The position numbers and the translations under genes are program-made. From the NCBI RefSeq assembly GCF_030819275.1, contig NZ_JAUTBL010000002.1, positions 2,048,501 to 2,112,500 on the forward strand: a stretch of 64,000 nucleotides of DNA, given 5' to 3'. The notes beneath the pieces are model-generated. The model ran no database searches. It saw only the letters and a program-made list of their open reading frames with translations, and was not told the origin of the DNA. Shown here piece by piece: positions 26,301 to 35,945 of this stretch. Within the stretch, counting starts at the first letter, position 1; each line of letters begins with the position of its first letter. Source of the DNA: Agrobacterium larrymoorei (GTDB taxonomy: Bacteria; Pseudomonadota; Alphaproteobacteria; Rhizobiales; Rhizobiaceae).

Positions 26301-26920
26301 CGGGCAAGCGCTTCCAGCTCATCCGCAGGCATGATCGGAAACACCGCGCCGCCGGAGCGCACGGAGAACATGTCCCTGCCATCAATCTCGATAACCTCGC
26401 CGAGCTCCACCAGATCATACATCACCGCCCGAGACACCAGCGCTTCCAACCTGCCTCGGACAAGGAGATAAGGTTTTAGCTCATCATTCTCGCCGCCAGT
26501 GGTGAAGCGAAGGGGGTGCTCGAGCCCGGCTTCCACCACATCACCAACATTTGTTCGGAAGGTCAAAAGCGGCGACCCGTCCTTTTCGCTGACACTCATT
26601 TCGACGGCGATGAAAGGTGCGTCGGCGACCCGAATACCAACCCTTTCCACAGGGGTCACAAGATAGGTCTTGCCATCCTCGTCCTTGCGCAAAACCGTTG
26701 AAAACAAACGCACAAGCGGGGCTCTACCGATCGGTGTGCCCATATAGAACCATGTGCCGTCGGCGCGGATTTCCATGTCGAGATCGCCACAGAAAGGCGG
26801 CTTCCATTTCTCGACGGGAGCGGGTCCTCGGGGCTTGTCGCCCGTCTGCTCGCTGGCACGGGAAATCAATGCCGCAAGCCCTGCCGCATCCGTTGCCGCA
26901 TTAATCCTGTCATCTGCCAT
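26297..26920 (-). CDS. DUF1285 domain protein
   Basis: 207 residues. Family signature: PPFCGDLDMEIRADGTWFYM followed by GTPIGR and VRLFSTVLRKDEDG, then KTYLVTPVERVGI. The ATG at 26920 has AGGG nearby; the frame opens at a TTG 21 bases earlier. DUF1285 proteins are two beta-rich lobes of unknown function. It is first of a tight operon with the CoA pyrophosphatase and cca. Confidence 0.9.
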   Translation of the reverse strand: MADDRINAATDAAGLAALISRASEQTGDKPRGPAPVEKWKPPFCGDLDMEIRADGTWFYMGTPIGRAPLVRLFSTVLRKDEDGKTYLVTPVERVGIRVADAPFIAVEMSVSEKDGSPLLTFRTNVGDVVEAGLEHPLRFTTGGENDELKPYLLVRGRLEALVSRAVMYDLVELGEVIEIDGRDMFSVRSGGAVFPIMPADELEALAR

Positions 26921-27120
26921 ATTCGAGCCCTGCTTTGCCAATTATGCAATAAAGGAACATGGGTAACGAGATAGTCATTTAAAGGATGCTTGTCAGCGGT
27001 TAGCGTGGCAATAAGCTATAGGCAGCGCCAAATCCCTCCTGTATTCCAATAGGAAGGTTGAAGGTCAGAGTTTGTCAGGGATAAGTGGAAACCGGTTATC
27101 CCGAAGAGACAAACGGCAAC

Positions 27121-27166
27121 AAAAAATCGAGAATCTATCTGGTTTAAAATGAACCAGACAGATTCT
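27121..27166 (-). terminator. Hairpin with minus-strand T-run in a divergent intergenic region
   Basis: AGAATCT and AGATTCT with TCTGGTT/AACCAGA inside form a 15-base stem with one mismatch, followed on the minus strand by CGATTTTTTG. Nothing on the minus strand lies upstream except antisense to moxR. On the + strand the same hairpin would sit in the moxR 5' UTR, 36 bases before the ATG. Confidence 0.5.
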
Positions 27167-27201
27167 AGGCACCGCTGCGGCGGGGTTTTGAGGAGAGCCA
27201 T

Positions 27202-28212
27202 ATGGGCGTGATGAACACCACCGACCCCCTCGACGAAAAGGCGATCGTCGCTGCTGCCGAAAAGGCGCTGGCCGATATCGCCGCCATTCGCGGCGAAGTC
27301 TCCAAGGTCATTTTCGGTCAGGAAAAAGTGGTGCAGAACACGCTTCTCGCCATTCTCTCGGGCGGCCATGCTCTGCTCGTCGGCGTTCCGGGTCTGGCGA
27401 AAACCAAACTCGTCACGACGCTTGGCACGGTGCTGGGGCTCGATGCCAACCGCATCCAGTTTACCCCGGACCTGATGCCCTCGGATATTCTCGGCTCCGA
27501 AGTCATGGATCAGGATGAGAGCGGCCGCCGCTCCTTCCGCTTCATCAAGGGCCCGATCTTCGGCCAGCTGCTGATGGCGGATGAAATCAACCGCGCAAGC
27601 CCGCGCACCCAGTCCGCCCTTCTGCAGTCCATGCAGGAATATCACATCACGGTGGCAGGTCAGCGCTACGATCTGCCCAAACCCTTCCACGTTCTGGCAA
27701 CCCAGAATCCGCTGGAGCAGGAAGGCACCTATCCCCTGCCGGAAGCCCAGCTTGACCGCTTCCTGTTGCAGGTGGATGTGGATTATCCCGAACTTGCCGC
27801 CGAACGCCAGATCCTGCTCGACACCACGGGGACGTCATCGGCAGAAGCACGCCGCATGATCGAGGCCGAGCGGTTGATCGAAATCCAGGGTTTGATCCGC
27901 CAGATGCCGGTCAGCGACAAGGTGGTGGATGCGATCCTTTCGCTCGTCCGTTCCGCTCGCCCAGGCCACGGCAACAAGCTGACAGACAAGAACGTCGCAT
28001 GGGGTCCAGGCCCGCGTGCCGGACAATCTCTGATGCTGACGGCGCGTGCACGCGCGCTTTACGAAGGCCGCCTGGCGCCCTCGCTCGATGACATCTATGC
28101 GCTGGCGGAACCCGTGCTGGAACACCGCATGGCGCTGACCTTTGCAGCCCGCGCCGAGGGCATGTCGGTGCGCGACGTGATTGCCGGGCTCGTAGAACAG
28201 GCCAAGAGCTAA
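27202..28212 (+). CDS. MoxR-family AAA+ ATPase
   Basis: 336 residues. Walker A GVPGLAKTK (61-69), Walker B LLMADEIN (123-130), sensor ATQNPLEQEGTYPLPEAQLD, and the C-terminal lid. MoxR proteins are chaperone-like ATPases that act on partner proteins with VWA domains. It leads an operon with a DUF58 protein and two large membrane proteins, the standard MoxR-DUF58-BatA-type arrangement. GAGGAGAG precedes the ATG. Confidence 0.95.
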   Translation: MGVMNTTDPLDEKAIVAAAEKALADIAAIRGEVSKVIFGQEKVVQNTLLAILSGGHALLVGVPGLAKTKLVTTLGTVLGLDANRIQFTPDLMPSDILGSEVMDQDESGRRSFRFIKGPIFGQLLMADEINRASPRTQSALLQSMQEYHITVAGQRYDLPKPFHVLATQNPLEQEGTYPLPEAQLDRFLLQVDVDYPELAAERQILLDTTGTSSAEARRMIEAERLIEIQGLIRQMPVSDKVVDAILSLVRSARPGHGNKLTDKNVAWGPGPRAGQSLMLTARARALYEGRLAPSLDDIYALAEPVLEHRMALTFAARAEGMSVRDVIAGLVEQAKS

Positions 28213-28258
28213 GCCGTTGCCCAAGCAAAAACGGTCTTAAAAAAACACAGGAGCGCAT

Positions 28259-29179
28259 GTGGCATCCATCGGCCAGATCGTAGAGCAGACATCGGGCAGC
28301 GACGTGCTGGCCCGCGCGCGCCAGCGCGCCGCTCTGGTGCCGGATTGCATGGTGGAAGCCAGGCGCATCGCCAACACCGTGACAGCCGGCTGGCACGGCC
28401 GCCGCAAGCGCGGCATCGGCGAGAACTTCTGGCAGTTCCGCCCCTATGCCGATGGCGAAAGCCTGTCGCGCATCGACTGGCGGCGCTCCGCCCGCGACGA
28501 TCATACCTATGTGCGCGATCGCGAATGGGAAGCCGCCCACACCATCTGGCTCTGGGCCGATCTCTCGCCCTCCATGATGTATAAGTCGACGCTCGGAACC
28601 GTCTCCAAGGAAAGCCGCGCGCTGGTCCTGATGCTGGCGCTGGCGGAGATTCTCGCCCGCTCCGGTGAGCGCATCGGCTGCCCCGGCATCATGGAGCCGG
28701 TCTCTGCCCGCAACGCCGCCGAGCGGCTGGCAAATGCCATCATGCATGCGCCCGCCACGACCGGCCTGCCCGATACCAGCATGATCCGCGGTGCCAGCGA
28801 CATCGTGCTGATCGGCGACTTTCTCGATGATGCGACAACCATCATGGAGCGGCTCTCGCCGCTGGCGCGCCGTGGTCTTGGCGGTCACGTGGTGGAAATT
28901 GCCGATCCGGCGGAAGAGGTCTTCCCCTATAGCGGGCGCACGGAATTTTCCGATCCCGAAACCGGCGAAAAGCTGACGTCCGGACGGGCTGAAACCATCC
29001 GCGAGGATTACACCCGCGCCTATTTCGCCCGCCGCGAAGCGCTCTCCTCCTCGCTGCGCCGACTCGGCTGGAACTTCATCTTCCACCGCACCGATCATCT
29101 GGCCTCCGAAGCGCTGGTTGCCATGCACATGTATCTCTCCGGCTCTCCCGCCGGCGGGCGAAACGGAGACCGCCCATGA
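28259..29179 (+). CDS. DUF58 domain protein (VWA-like MoxR partner)
   Basis: 306 residues from a GTG with AGGAG 5 bases upstream; an overlapping ATG two bases earlier is out of frame and closes after 8 codons. Family motif YADGESLSRIDWRRSARDD (64-82) then LWADLSPSM, the metal-site-like DxSxS of VWA folds. Soluble, probably coupling MoxR to the membrane proteins downstream. The next gene starts inside its last codons. Confidence 0.92.
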   Translation: MASIGQIVEQTSGSDVLARARQRAALVPDCMVEARRIANTVTAGWHGRRKRGIGENFWQFRPYADGESLSRIDWRRSARDDHTYVRDREWEAAHTIWLWADLSPSMMYKSTLGTVSKESRALVLMLALAEILARSGERIGCPGIMEPVSARNAAERLANAIMHAPATTGLPDTSMIRGASDIVLIGDFLDDATTIMERLSPLARRGLGGHVVEIADPAEEVFPYSGRTEFSDPETGEKLTSGRAETIREDYTRAYFARREALSSSLRRLGWNFIFHRTDHLASEALVAMHMYLSGSPAGGRNGDRP

Positions 29180-31983
29180 GCGCGCTCCCTTTCGTCTTCA
29201 CCAGCCCCTACATTCTCTTTGGCCTTCTGGCGCTTCCCGCCATCTGGTGGCTCCTGCGCCTCACGCCACCGCGCCCGAAGGCGGAAGTCTTTCCGCCGCT
29301 GCGCATTCTCGCAACGGTTCTGAAGCGCGAGGAAACACCATCGAAAAGCCCTTGGTGGCTGACGCTGCTCCGCATGCTGCTCGCCGCCGCCGTCATCCTT
29401 GCGCTTGCCGATCCGGTCATCAATCCGCGCAACAATACGCTGGCCGGAAGCGGCCCGCTGGTGCTGATCGTCGACAATGGCTGGGCCTCCGCTCCGGATT
29501 GGGAGCGCCGCGTCCGAACCGCAGAAGCCTTGATCGGCGATGCAGAGCGCGCCGAGCGCCCTGTGTCTCTGACCTTTACTGCAGATCGCGAACATGATGC
29601 CGAACCCGGTACGACGGCCGCTGCACTGGAAAAACTTGCCGCCGCCAAGCCACAGCCGCTGGTGCCGGACCGCGTGCGCGCCGCCGAATCCGTCATCGAG
29701 GCGATGAACGGCACCGCGCCCGGCACCCTTGCCTACATCACCGATGGCGTCGCTACGCCGGAAGACCGCGCGGCCCTGAGCAGCCTTGCCAGCCTTCAGG
29801 CCTCCGAGTTCCGCGTCATTGAAGGCGATGGCCACCAGGTTGCCGCCATTACCGGCGCGGAAAACGGTGCCGACACCATGAATGTTTCGCTGTCGCGCTT
29901 GAACACCAACGGACCGGCCAATTACACCATCAATGCGCAGGATGCCCAGGGCCGCATTCTCGCAAGCGACAGCGCAAGCTTTGCCCCGGGTGCAGCCGAA
30001 ACCACGACCAAGCTCAATGCACCGTTCGAACTGCGCAACGATTTCGCCCGTCTCTCCATAGACCGGCTGTCCACCGCAGGCGCGGTTCACCTGCTGGATG
30101 ATGGCTTCCGCCGCCGCCGCGTGGCGCTTCTCGCCGGCGAAACCGGCAATGATTTCCAGCCGCTGCTCCAGCCGCTCTATTACATCAGCCGCGCCCTCCA
30201 GCCCTATGTCGATCTGGTGCCGCAGCAGCAGCCCGATTTGGCTCTCGCCATTCCGGAACTTCTGCAAAGCAATCCCTCCGTCATCGTCATGGCCGATATC
30301 GGCCGCTTGCCGCAGGAAACCTATGCGCCGCTGGAACGCTGGCTCTCGCGGGGCGGCACACTGATCCGCTTTGCCGGTCCGCGCCTTGCCGCCGCACCCG
30401 CTGAAGATCCTCTGGTGCCGGTGACATTGCGTCAGGGCGAACGTGCGCTCGGCGGAGCCTTGTCCTGGGCCGAGCCGCAGCCGCTCGCCGACTTCCCCAA
30501 TTTTGGTCCCTTTGCCGGCATGCCGCGCGCCGAAGGCGTCCACATCAAGCGTCAGGTTTTGGCCGAACCGACGCCCGATCTTGCCGAACGCACCTGGGCA
30601 AGCCTTGCCGATGGCACGCCGCTGGTAACGACACGCACGGTGGATGCCGGTCGCATCGTGCTCTTCCATGTCAGTGCCGAAGCAAGCTGGTCGGATCTGC
30701 CGATCTCCGGCCACTTCGTCGAGATGCTGCGCCGGATCGTTCAGCAGTCGCAGGTCGGCGGCTCGTCGGCGTCCGCAAACGCGCCTGCTGCAGCCTTGCC
30801 GCCTTATCGCGTTTTGACCGCTACCGGCTCGCTATCGCCGGATGTTGGCTCCGCCCGACCGCTGGAGGCGCGTCCCGGCCAGGCGCCGCGCGCCAGCTTC
30901 GACAACCCACCCGGCCTCTACGGCACGGAAACCGGCTTCGTCGCCTTGAACCTGCTGCCACCTGGGGCGACGCTTCGCCCTCTCGATACCTCGCTTGCCG
31001 GGACCGCCATCGCCACTGAAGGTCTCGTCGGGGAAGCGGCGACATCGCTGCGCCCTGCCCTCTTCATCGCGGCCCTTCTCATGCTCTTTGCCGATAGCCT
31101 GATCATCCTCTTTATGAACGGCGCATTTTCCAGGATGCCGCGCGCCCGCTCCTCCGCAGCCGCAATCCTGATTGCAGCATTCGCCGCCTTCGCCCTGTTG
31201 GCGCCAAATCCGGTGCACGCCAACGACGCCAAGCCGGGCGATGAAGAAATCCTCAACCGCCTCGACACCACCCATCTTGCCTATGTGAGAACCGGCGAGG
31301 ACGATGTGGACCGGGTTTCGCAGCAGGGTTTGCAGGGATTGACCGAGTTCATGACCTGGCGCACGACGCTCGAACCGGGCGCGCCGGTCGGGCTCGATAT
31401 CTCCAAGGATGAACTGTCCTTCTATCCGATCATCTATTGGCCGATCTCCGCCACAGCACCCATGCCGTCGACGGCGGCCATTTCCCGCATCGATGCTTAT
31501 ATGCGCGCCGGAGGCACGGTGCTCTTCGATACGCGTGACCAGTTCTCGTCGCTGAACAGCGGCACCAGCGCCAACGGCCAGCGGCTTCAGGAAATCCTTG
31601 CCAATGTTGATATTCCACCGCTGGAGCCCGTGCCGCAGGATCACGTGCTCACGCGCTCCTTCTATCTCCTGAAGAATTTCCCCGGTCGCTACACCGGCAG
31701 TCCGCTTTGGGTCGAATCGCGTCAGGATGCGGCCAAAACCACCTCCGGCATTTCGTCCTCGGGCGATGGCGTTTCGCCGATCATCATCACCGGCAACGAC
31801 TTTGCCGGTGCCTGGGCAGTGGATGACAACGGCGCGCCTGTCCTGCCGACCGTGCCAGCGGACGAGATGCAGCGCGAATATGCCTACCGCGCTGGCGTCA
31901 ACATCATGATGTATATGCTGACCGGAAACTATAAGGCCGATCAGGTGCATGTGCCCGACATTCTCCAGAGATTGGGGCAGTAA
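29176..31983 (+). CDS. Large membrane protein with BatA N-terminus and DUF4159 C-terminus
   Basis: 935 residues, starting in an ATGA overlap with the DUF58 gene. The first 80 residues carry two helices of the BatA/Aerotolerance type (YILFGLLALPAIWWLLRL). A long periplasmic VWA-like part follows, then two helices near 625-675, and DUF4159 from about 690 (RLDTTHLAYVRTGEDDVDRVS, then YPIIYWPIS and GGTVLFDTRD, a class I amidotransferase-like fold). Probably a scaffold whose assembly is assisted by MoxR. Confidence 0.9.
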   Translation: MSALPFVFTSPYILFGLLALPAIWWLLRLTPPRPKAEVFPPLRILATVLKREETPSKSPWWLTLLRMLLAAAVILALADPVINPRNNTLAGSGPLVLIVDNGWASAPDWERRVRTAEALIGDAERAERPVSLTFTADREHDAEPGTTAAALEKLAAAKPQPLVPDRVRAAESVIEAMNGTAPGTLAYITDGVATPEDRAALSSLASLQASEFRVIEGDGHQVAAITGAENGADTMNVSLSRLNTNGPANYTINAQDAQGRILASDSASFAPGAAETTTKLNAPFELRNDFARLSIDRLSTAGAVHLLDDGFRRRRVALLAGETGNDFQPLLQPLYYISRALQPYVDLVPQQQPDLALAIPELLQSNPSVIVMADIGRLPQETYAPLERWLSRGGTLIRFAGPRLAAAPAEDPLVPVTLRQGERALGGALSWAEPQPLADFPNFGPFAGMPRAEGVHIKRQVLAEPTPDLAERTWASLADGTPLVTTRTVDAGRIVLFHVSAEASWSDLPISGHFVEMLRRIVQQSQVGGSSASANAPAAALPPYRVLTATGSLSPDVGSARPLEARPGQAPRASFDNPPGLYGTETGFVALNLLPPGATLRPLDTSLAGTAIATEGLVGEAATSLRPALFIAALLMLFADSLIILFMNGAFSRMPRARSSAAAILIAAFAAFALLAPNPVHANDAKPGDEEILNRLDTTHLAYVRTGEDDVDRVSQQGLQGLTEFMTWRTTLEPGAPVGLDISKDELSFYPIIYWPISATAPMPSTAAISRIDAYMRAGGTVLFDTRDQFSSLNSGTSANGQRLQEILANVDIPPLEPVPQDHVLTRSFYLLKNFPGRYTGSPLWVESRQDAAKTTSGISSSGDGVSPIIITGNDFAGAWAVDDNGAPVLPTVPADEMQREYAYRAGVNIMMYMLTGNYKADQVHVPDILQRLGQ

Positions 31984-31986
31984 CGC

Positions 31987-34068
31987 ATGACGCTCTCCTT
32001 CGCCCCCTTCCTTCCCTGGACCGTCATTGCCATTCTGGCCGCAGCCGCGCTCGTTCTGGCAATCGCAGGTCTGCTGCGCGGCGTGCGCGGCGCGTGGCTG
32101 CGTGGGCTGGCGCTTGCAGCACTTCTCCTTGCCATTGCCAATCCGCTGCTGACCAATGAGGAGCGCGAGCCGCTCTCCACCATCGTGCCGGTCATCGTCG
32201 ACCGTTCGCAGAGCCAGGACGTGCAGCAGCGCACCGCGCAGACCGATCAGGCACTGGCCAGTCTCAAAGAGCGCCTTGCCCGCTTCCCCCGCATCGAGCC
32301 GCGGATTGTGGAAGTTCGCAATGACGAGAACAGCGACTCGCCTGCGACGAACCTCTTCTCTGCGCTTTCGGCCTCCGTCTCGGATGTCTCGCCTTCGCGC
32401 GTCGGTGGCGCGATCTTCCTCAGCGACGGTCAGATCCACGACATCCCCAACGCTACGCCGGATGTCGAACAGACGCTTGGCTTCAAGGCGCCGATCCATG
32501 GCCTGATTACCGGCCGCGCCGACGAATTCGATCGCCGCATCGAGGTCGTCCGCGCTCCGCGGTTCGGCATCGTCAATGAGGAGCAGCAACTCACATTGCG
32601 CGTCTTCGACGAGGGCCGCACCCAGAGCGGCACGGCGAATGTGACCATCAAGATGAACGGCCAGGAGATAGGCAATCTGCAAGCCGTGCCGGGACGCCCC
32701 ATTCCCTTCACCTTCAAGGTGCCGCGCGGCGGCAACAATGTGATGGAGTTCTCCGTCGCTGAGCTGCCGGGCGAAGTCACAACCGCCAACAACCGCGCCG
32801 TCCATGTCATCGAGGGCATTCGCCAGAACCTGCGCGTGCTTCTTGTTTCCGGCGAGCCGCATGCGGGCGAGCGCGCATGGCGCAACCTGTTGAAGTCCGA
32901 CACCTCCGTCGATCTCGTGCATTTCACCATTCTGCGTCCGCCGGAAAAGCAGGATGGCACGCCGATCAACGAATTGTCACTGATCGCTTTCCCGACACGC
33001 GAACTCTTCGTCGAGAAGATCAACGATTTCGACCTGATCATCTTCGACCGCTACCAGCATCGCGGCGTGCTGCCGATCCTCTATTACGATTACATCGCTC
33101 AATATGTTCAAAAGGGTGGCGCGCTGCTGATTGCCGCAGGCCCTGAACATGCCGGGCAGGATTCGATTGCAATGACGCCGCTGGAATCGGTTCTGCCGGC
33201 CCAGCCGACCGGTCAGGTCAATCAGGGCGCTTTCTTCCCGCGCCTTTCCGAAGCCGGGAAGAAACACCCGGTCACGCGCGGTCTGGAAGGCTCCGGCGAC
33301 GAGCCGCCGCATTGGGGCCGCTGGTTCCGCACGGTCGGCGTGGAACAGCCCCAGGGCCAGACTGTCATGCTCGGCGCCGGTCAGGATCCGCTTTTGGTGC
33401 TGAACCGCCAGGGCGAAGGCCGCGTTGCCATGCTGCTTTCCGACCAGGGCTGGCTCTGGGCACGCGGCTTTGAAGGCGGCGGCCCGCATGTGGCGCTCTA
33501 TCGCCGCATCGCCCACTGGCTGATGAAGGAGCCGGAGCTTGAGGAAGAAGCACTGACGGCGCGCGCCAATGGCCGCATGCTTGAGATCACCCGCCAGACC
33601 ATCGGCGACAATCCCGGCGAGGCGACCGTCAAATTCCCCTCGGGCAAAACCGAGACGATGAGCTTCACCCAAACGGAGCCCGGTCTTTACAAGATCGAAC
33701 GCCGTATGAACGAGACGGGTCTCTACGAAGTCTCCAATGGCGACTTCACCACTCTGGTCCATGTCGGCGCAGTCGATGCGCCGGAATTCAAGGCAATGAT
33801 CTCCACCACCGATACGCTGAAGCCTTTGGCTGAAGCGACACGTGGCAGCGTTCACCGGGTGGTCGATGTCGCCAATCGTGTGGTCCTGCCGGATATTCTC
33901 CCCGTTCGTGGCGAAGTCCGCGTTGCAGACAATGACCGCATGCTGATCCGCATGACGGATGAAACCGTGCTGAAGGGCGTCAACACCCTGCCGCTCTTCG
34001 CAGGCTTCGCCGGTCTCGCCGCGCTGCTGCTGGCCTTCTCTGCTCTGTGGTGGCGTGAAGGCAGGTAA
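31987..34068 (+). CDS. Membrane protein with VWA- and amidotransferase-like domains
   Basis: 693 residues. Two N-terminal helices (about 8-55), a segment PVIVDRSQSQDVQQR that resembles a VWA start, a beta-rich region, a glutamine-amidotransferase-like domain (about 290-500, with DLIIFDRYQHRGVLPILYYD), and a C-terminal anchor near 670-688 followed by basic residues. It begins 3 bases after the previous stop. Fourth member of the MoxR operon; exact function unknown. Confidence 0.88.
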   Translation: MTLSFAPFLPWTVIAILAAAALVLAIAGLLRGVRGAWLRGLALAALLLAIANPLLTNEEREPLSTIVPVIVDRSQSQDVQQRTAQTDQALASLKERLARFPRIEPRIVEVRNDENSDSPATNLFSALSASVSDVSPSRVGGAIFLSDGQIHDIPNATPDVEQTLGFKAPIHGLITGRADEFDRRIEVVRAPRFGIVNEEQQLTLRVFDEGRTQSGTANVTIKMNGQEIGNLQAVPGRPIPFTFKVPRGGNNVMEFSVAELPGEVTTANNRAVHVIEGIRQNLRVLLVSGEPHAGERAWRNLLKSDTSVDLVHFTILRPPEKQDGTPINELSLIAFPTRELFVEKINDFDLIIFDRYQHRGVLPILYYDYIAQYVQKGGALLIAAGPEHAGQDSIAMTPLESVLPAQPTGQVNQGAFFPRLSEAGKKHPVTRGLEGSGDEPPHWGRWFRTVGVEQPQGQTVMLGAGQDPLLVLNRQGEGRVAMLLSDQGWLWARGFEGGGPHVALYRRIAHWLMKEPELEEEALTARANGRMLEITRQTIGDNPGEATVKFPSGKTETMSFTQTEPGLYKIERRMNETGLYEVSNGDFTTLVHVGAVDAPEFKAMISTTDTLKPLAEATRGSVHRVVDVANRVVLPDILPVRGEVRVADNDRMLIRMTDETVLKGVNTLPLFAGFAGLAALLLAFSALWWREGR

Positions 34069-34069
34069 C

Positions 34070-34492
34070 ATGCAGTATCAGATCGAACTCAGCGACGGCG
34101 CAGACGACAGCGCCAAAGCCGCCATTCTCGCAGGCTTGAAAGACTATAATCTCCATCGCTTCGGCCCCGCCGATTGGAAAGACCTTGTCATAGCTTTAAA
34201 GGATGAAAACGGCCAAGTGATCGGCGGCCTTGCCGGTCACACCGCCCGCGGTTGGCTCTACACCGCCCTCCTCTTCATTCCCGAAGCTTTACGCGGACAA
34301 GGTCTCGGCCCGAAGCTTCTTCAAATGGCAGAGGACGAAGCCCGCAAGCGCGGCTGCACTGGCGCGCATATCGATACGATGAGCGCTGACGCGCTCACGC
34401 TCTACCAAAGGTGCGGCTACGAAATATTCGGACAGATCGCGGAATTCGGCCCGGATTATTCCATGACCTATTTAAAGAAATCGCTGGTCTGA
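34070..34492 (+). CDS. GNAT-family N-acetyltransferase
   Basis: 140 residues. The acetyl-CoA motif is FIPEALRGQGLGPKLLQMAE, followed by RKRGCTGAHIDTMS and a YQRCGYEIFG tail. The ATG at 34070 is one base past the previous stop, with GGCAGG just upstream; an in-frame GTG at 34055 is an alternative. Substrate unknown. It may simply ride at the end of the MoxR operon. Confidence 0.88.
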   Translation: MQYQIELSDGADDSAKAAILAGLKDYNLHRFGPADWKDLVIALKDENGQVIGGLAGHTARGWLYTALLFIPEALRGQGLGPKLLQMAEDEARKRGCTGAHIDTMSADALTLYQRCGYEIFGQIAEFGPDYSMTYLKKSLV

Positions 34493-34540
34493 AGCCTGAG
34501 CAGGTCAATCCACCCAGGCTTGTCGATGAGATCGGACGAT

Positions 34541-35857
34541 TCAAGACAGGCTGACCTGCCGTGTTTCGGCATTGATCATCGTCGCGGCAATTGCCGCAAG
34601 CACCAGCAGGCCTGCGAAGATCCCGACGGCAAATCCGAATCCCTGTGCAATGGCATAGCCAAGCACAGATGGCGCCAGCAATCCGCCGAGCCGTGCCATG
34701 GCACCGGCTGCGCCCATTCCGGTGGCGCGCGATTCCGTCGGGTAAAGTTCCGGCGTATAAGCATAAAGCGCGCCCCAAGTGCCGAGCAGCGCAAAGCTCA
34801 TCAGCAGCAGGGAGGCGGCGATGATCGTACCGGTCGTCGCGAGCGTGAAGAGCAGGCATCCAAGTGCCGAGAGTAGGCAGAAGCCAATCAGAGTCGGCTT
34901 GCGACCCCATTTTTCCACGCCATAGGCTGCCAGCGCATAGCCCGGGATCTGGGCGAGTGCGACCAGAACCAGGAAGCCATAGCCACGCACGAAACCGAAG
35001 CCTTCGCCCGCAAGCCGCGCCGGCATCCAGGTGAACACGCCGTAATAGGAAACCGAGACCAGAAACCAGATGGCAAGGATCATGATGCTGCGTTGGCGCA
35101 GTGCCGGCGAAAACAGACCTTGGCCTTTCGACGCTTCAGACTGCGCAATGCCGGTTCGCTCATCCAGCGCTGCCCGGCCATTGGTCTTCAGTATGGAATT
35201 GACAACGACCTTTGCCTCTTCCGAACGGCCCGTCTTCAACAGATAAAGCGGTGATTCCGGCACGAGGAAACGCAGGCCGATGCCGATCAGAGCCGGGAAC
35301 GCGGTGACGGCAAAGATATAACGCCATGCATCTTCGACACCCGACAGGCTGGCAATCCAGGCGGCAATCGCCACGACCAGCGTTCCGACGGCCCAGAAGC
35401 CTTCCAGCAGAACAAGCCAGCGTCCACGGTTCTTTGCGGGCAGAAATTCCGCCATCATCGCATAATCGACCGGCAGCGTGCCGCCGACGGCAGCACCCGT
35501 CAGGAAACGAAGAACCAGAAGAATGGTGAAATCCGGTGCGAAGATCGACAGGATACCGAAGACGGCATCGCAGGCGACCGTGACGATCAAGACCCGGCGG
35601 CGACCATAACGGTCCGCCATGCGCCCGAAGCCGATGGCACCGAGCAACATGCCAAGGAAGAAGGCAGTTCCGGTCTGCAAGGCTTGCGGCACCGTCAAGC
35701 CGAACGTTGCGGCAATCGAGGCGGCGGTGAAGCCCACCGCCAGAACCTGCATCGCATCCGCCGCCCAGACCAGACCGAAAACACCCATGAGCCGACGCTG
35801 ATAAGCACCGGCGCCTGCGCGATCCAGAGCATCATTCATCGTAATTGACGTCATCAT
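34541..35857 (-). CDS. Major facilitator transporter (sugar/aromatic acid porter type)
   Basis: 438 residues, twelve helices. Loop 2-3 motif GFGRMADRYGRRRVL, the loop 6-7 PESPLYLLKTGRSEEA, and GRKPTLIGF in the second half, as in the SV2-like and aromatic-acid:H+ symporter groups. GGGGG sits 2 to 5 bases before tandem ATGs. Substrate cannot be told from sequence; no catabolic genes are adjacent. Confidence 0.9.
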   Translation of the reverse strand: MMTSITMNDALDRAGAGAYQRRLMGVFGLVWAADAMQVLAVGFTAASIAATFGLTVPQALQTGTAFFLGMLLGAIGFGRMADRYGRRRVLIVTVACDAVFGILSIFAPDFTILLVLRFLTGAAVGGTLPVDYAMMAEFLPAKNRGRWLVLLEGFWAVGTLVVAIAAWIASLSGVEDAWRYIFAVTAFPALIGIGLRFLVPESPLYLLKTGRSEEAKVVVNSILKTNGRAALDERTGIAQSEASKGQGLFSPALRQRSIMILAIWFLVSVSYYGVFTWMPARLAGEGFGFVRGYGFLVLVALAQIPGYALAAYGVEKWGRKPTLIGFCLLSALGCLLFTLATTGTIIAASLLLMSFALLGTWGALYAYTPELYPTESRATGMGAAGAMARLGGLLAPSVLGYAIAQGFGFAVGIFAGLLVLAAIAATMINAETRQVSLS

Positions 35858-35945
35858 CGCCCCCTTTGCGACCAGAGTCGTTCCTTGGGGTAAAGTGCTA
35901 AGTTCCCGAGACTGCGACTGTCAAGGCACCCGAGAGGGCATTCTA

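Noticed and set aside
30832..32922. A 696-codon open frame on the minus strand across the MoxR-operon membrane proteins
   Set aside because: Composition is Gly/Arg/His-rich with no domain, and it runs antisense to two well-supported genes; a GC-skew shadow.
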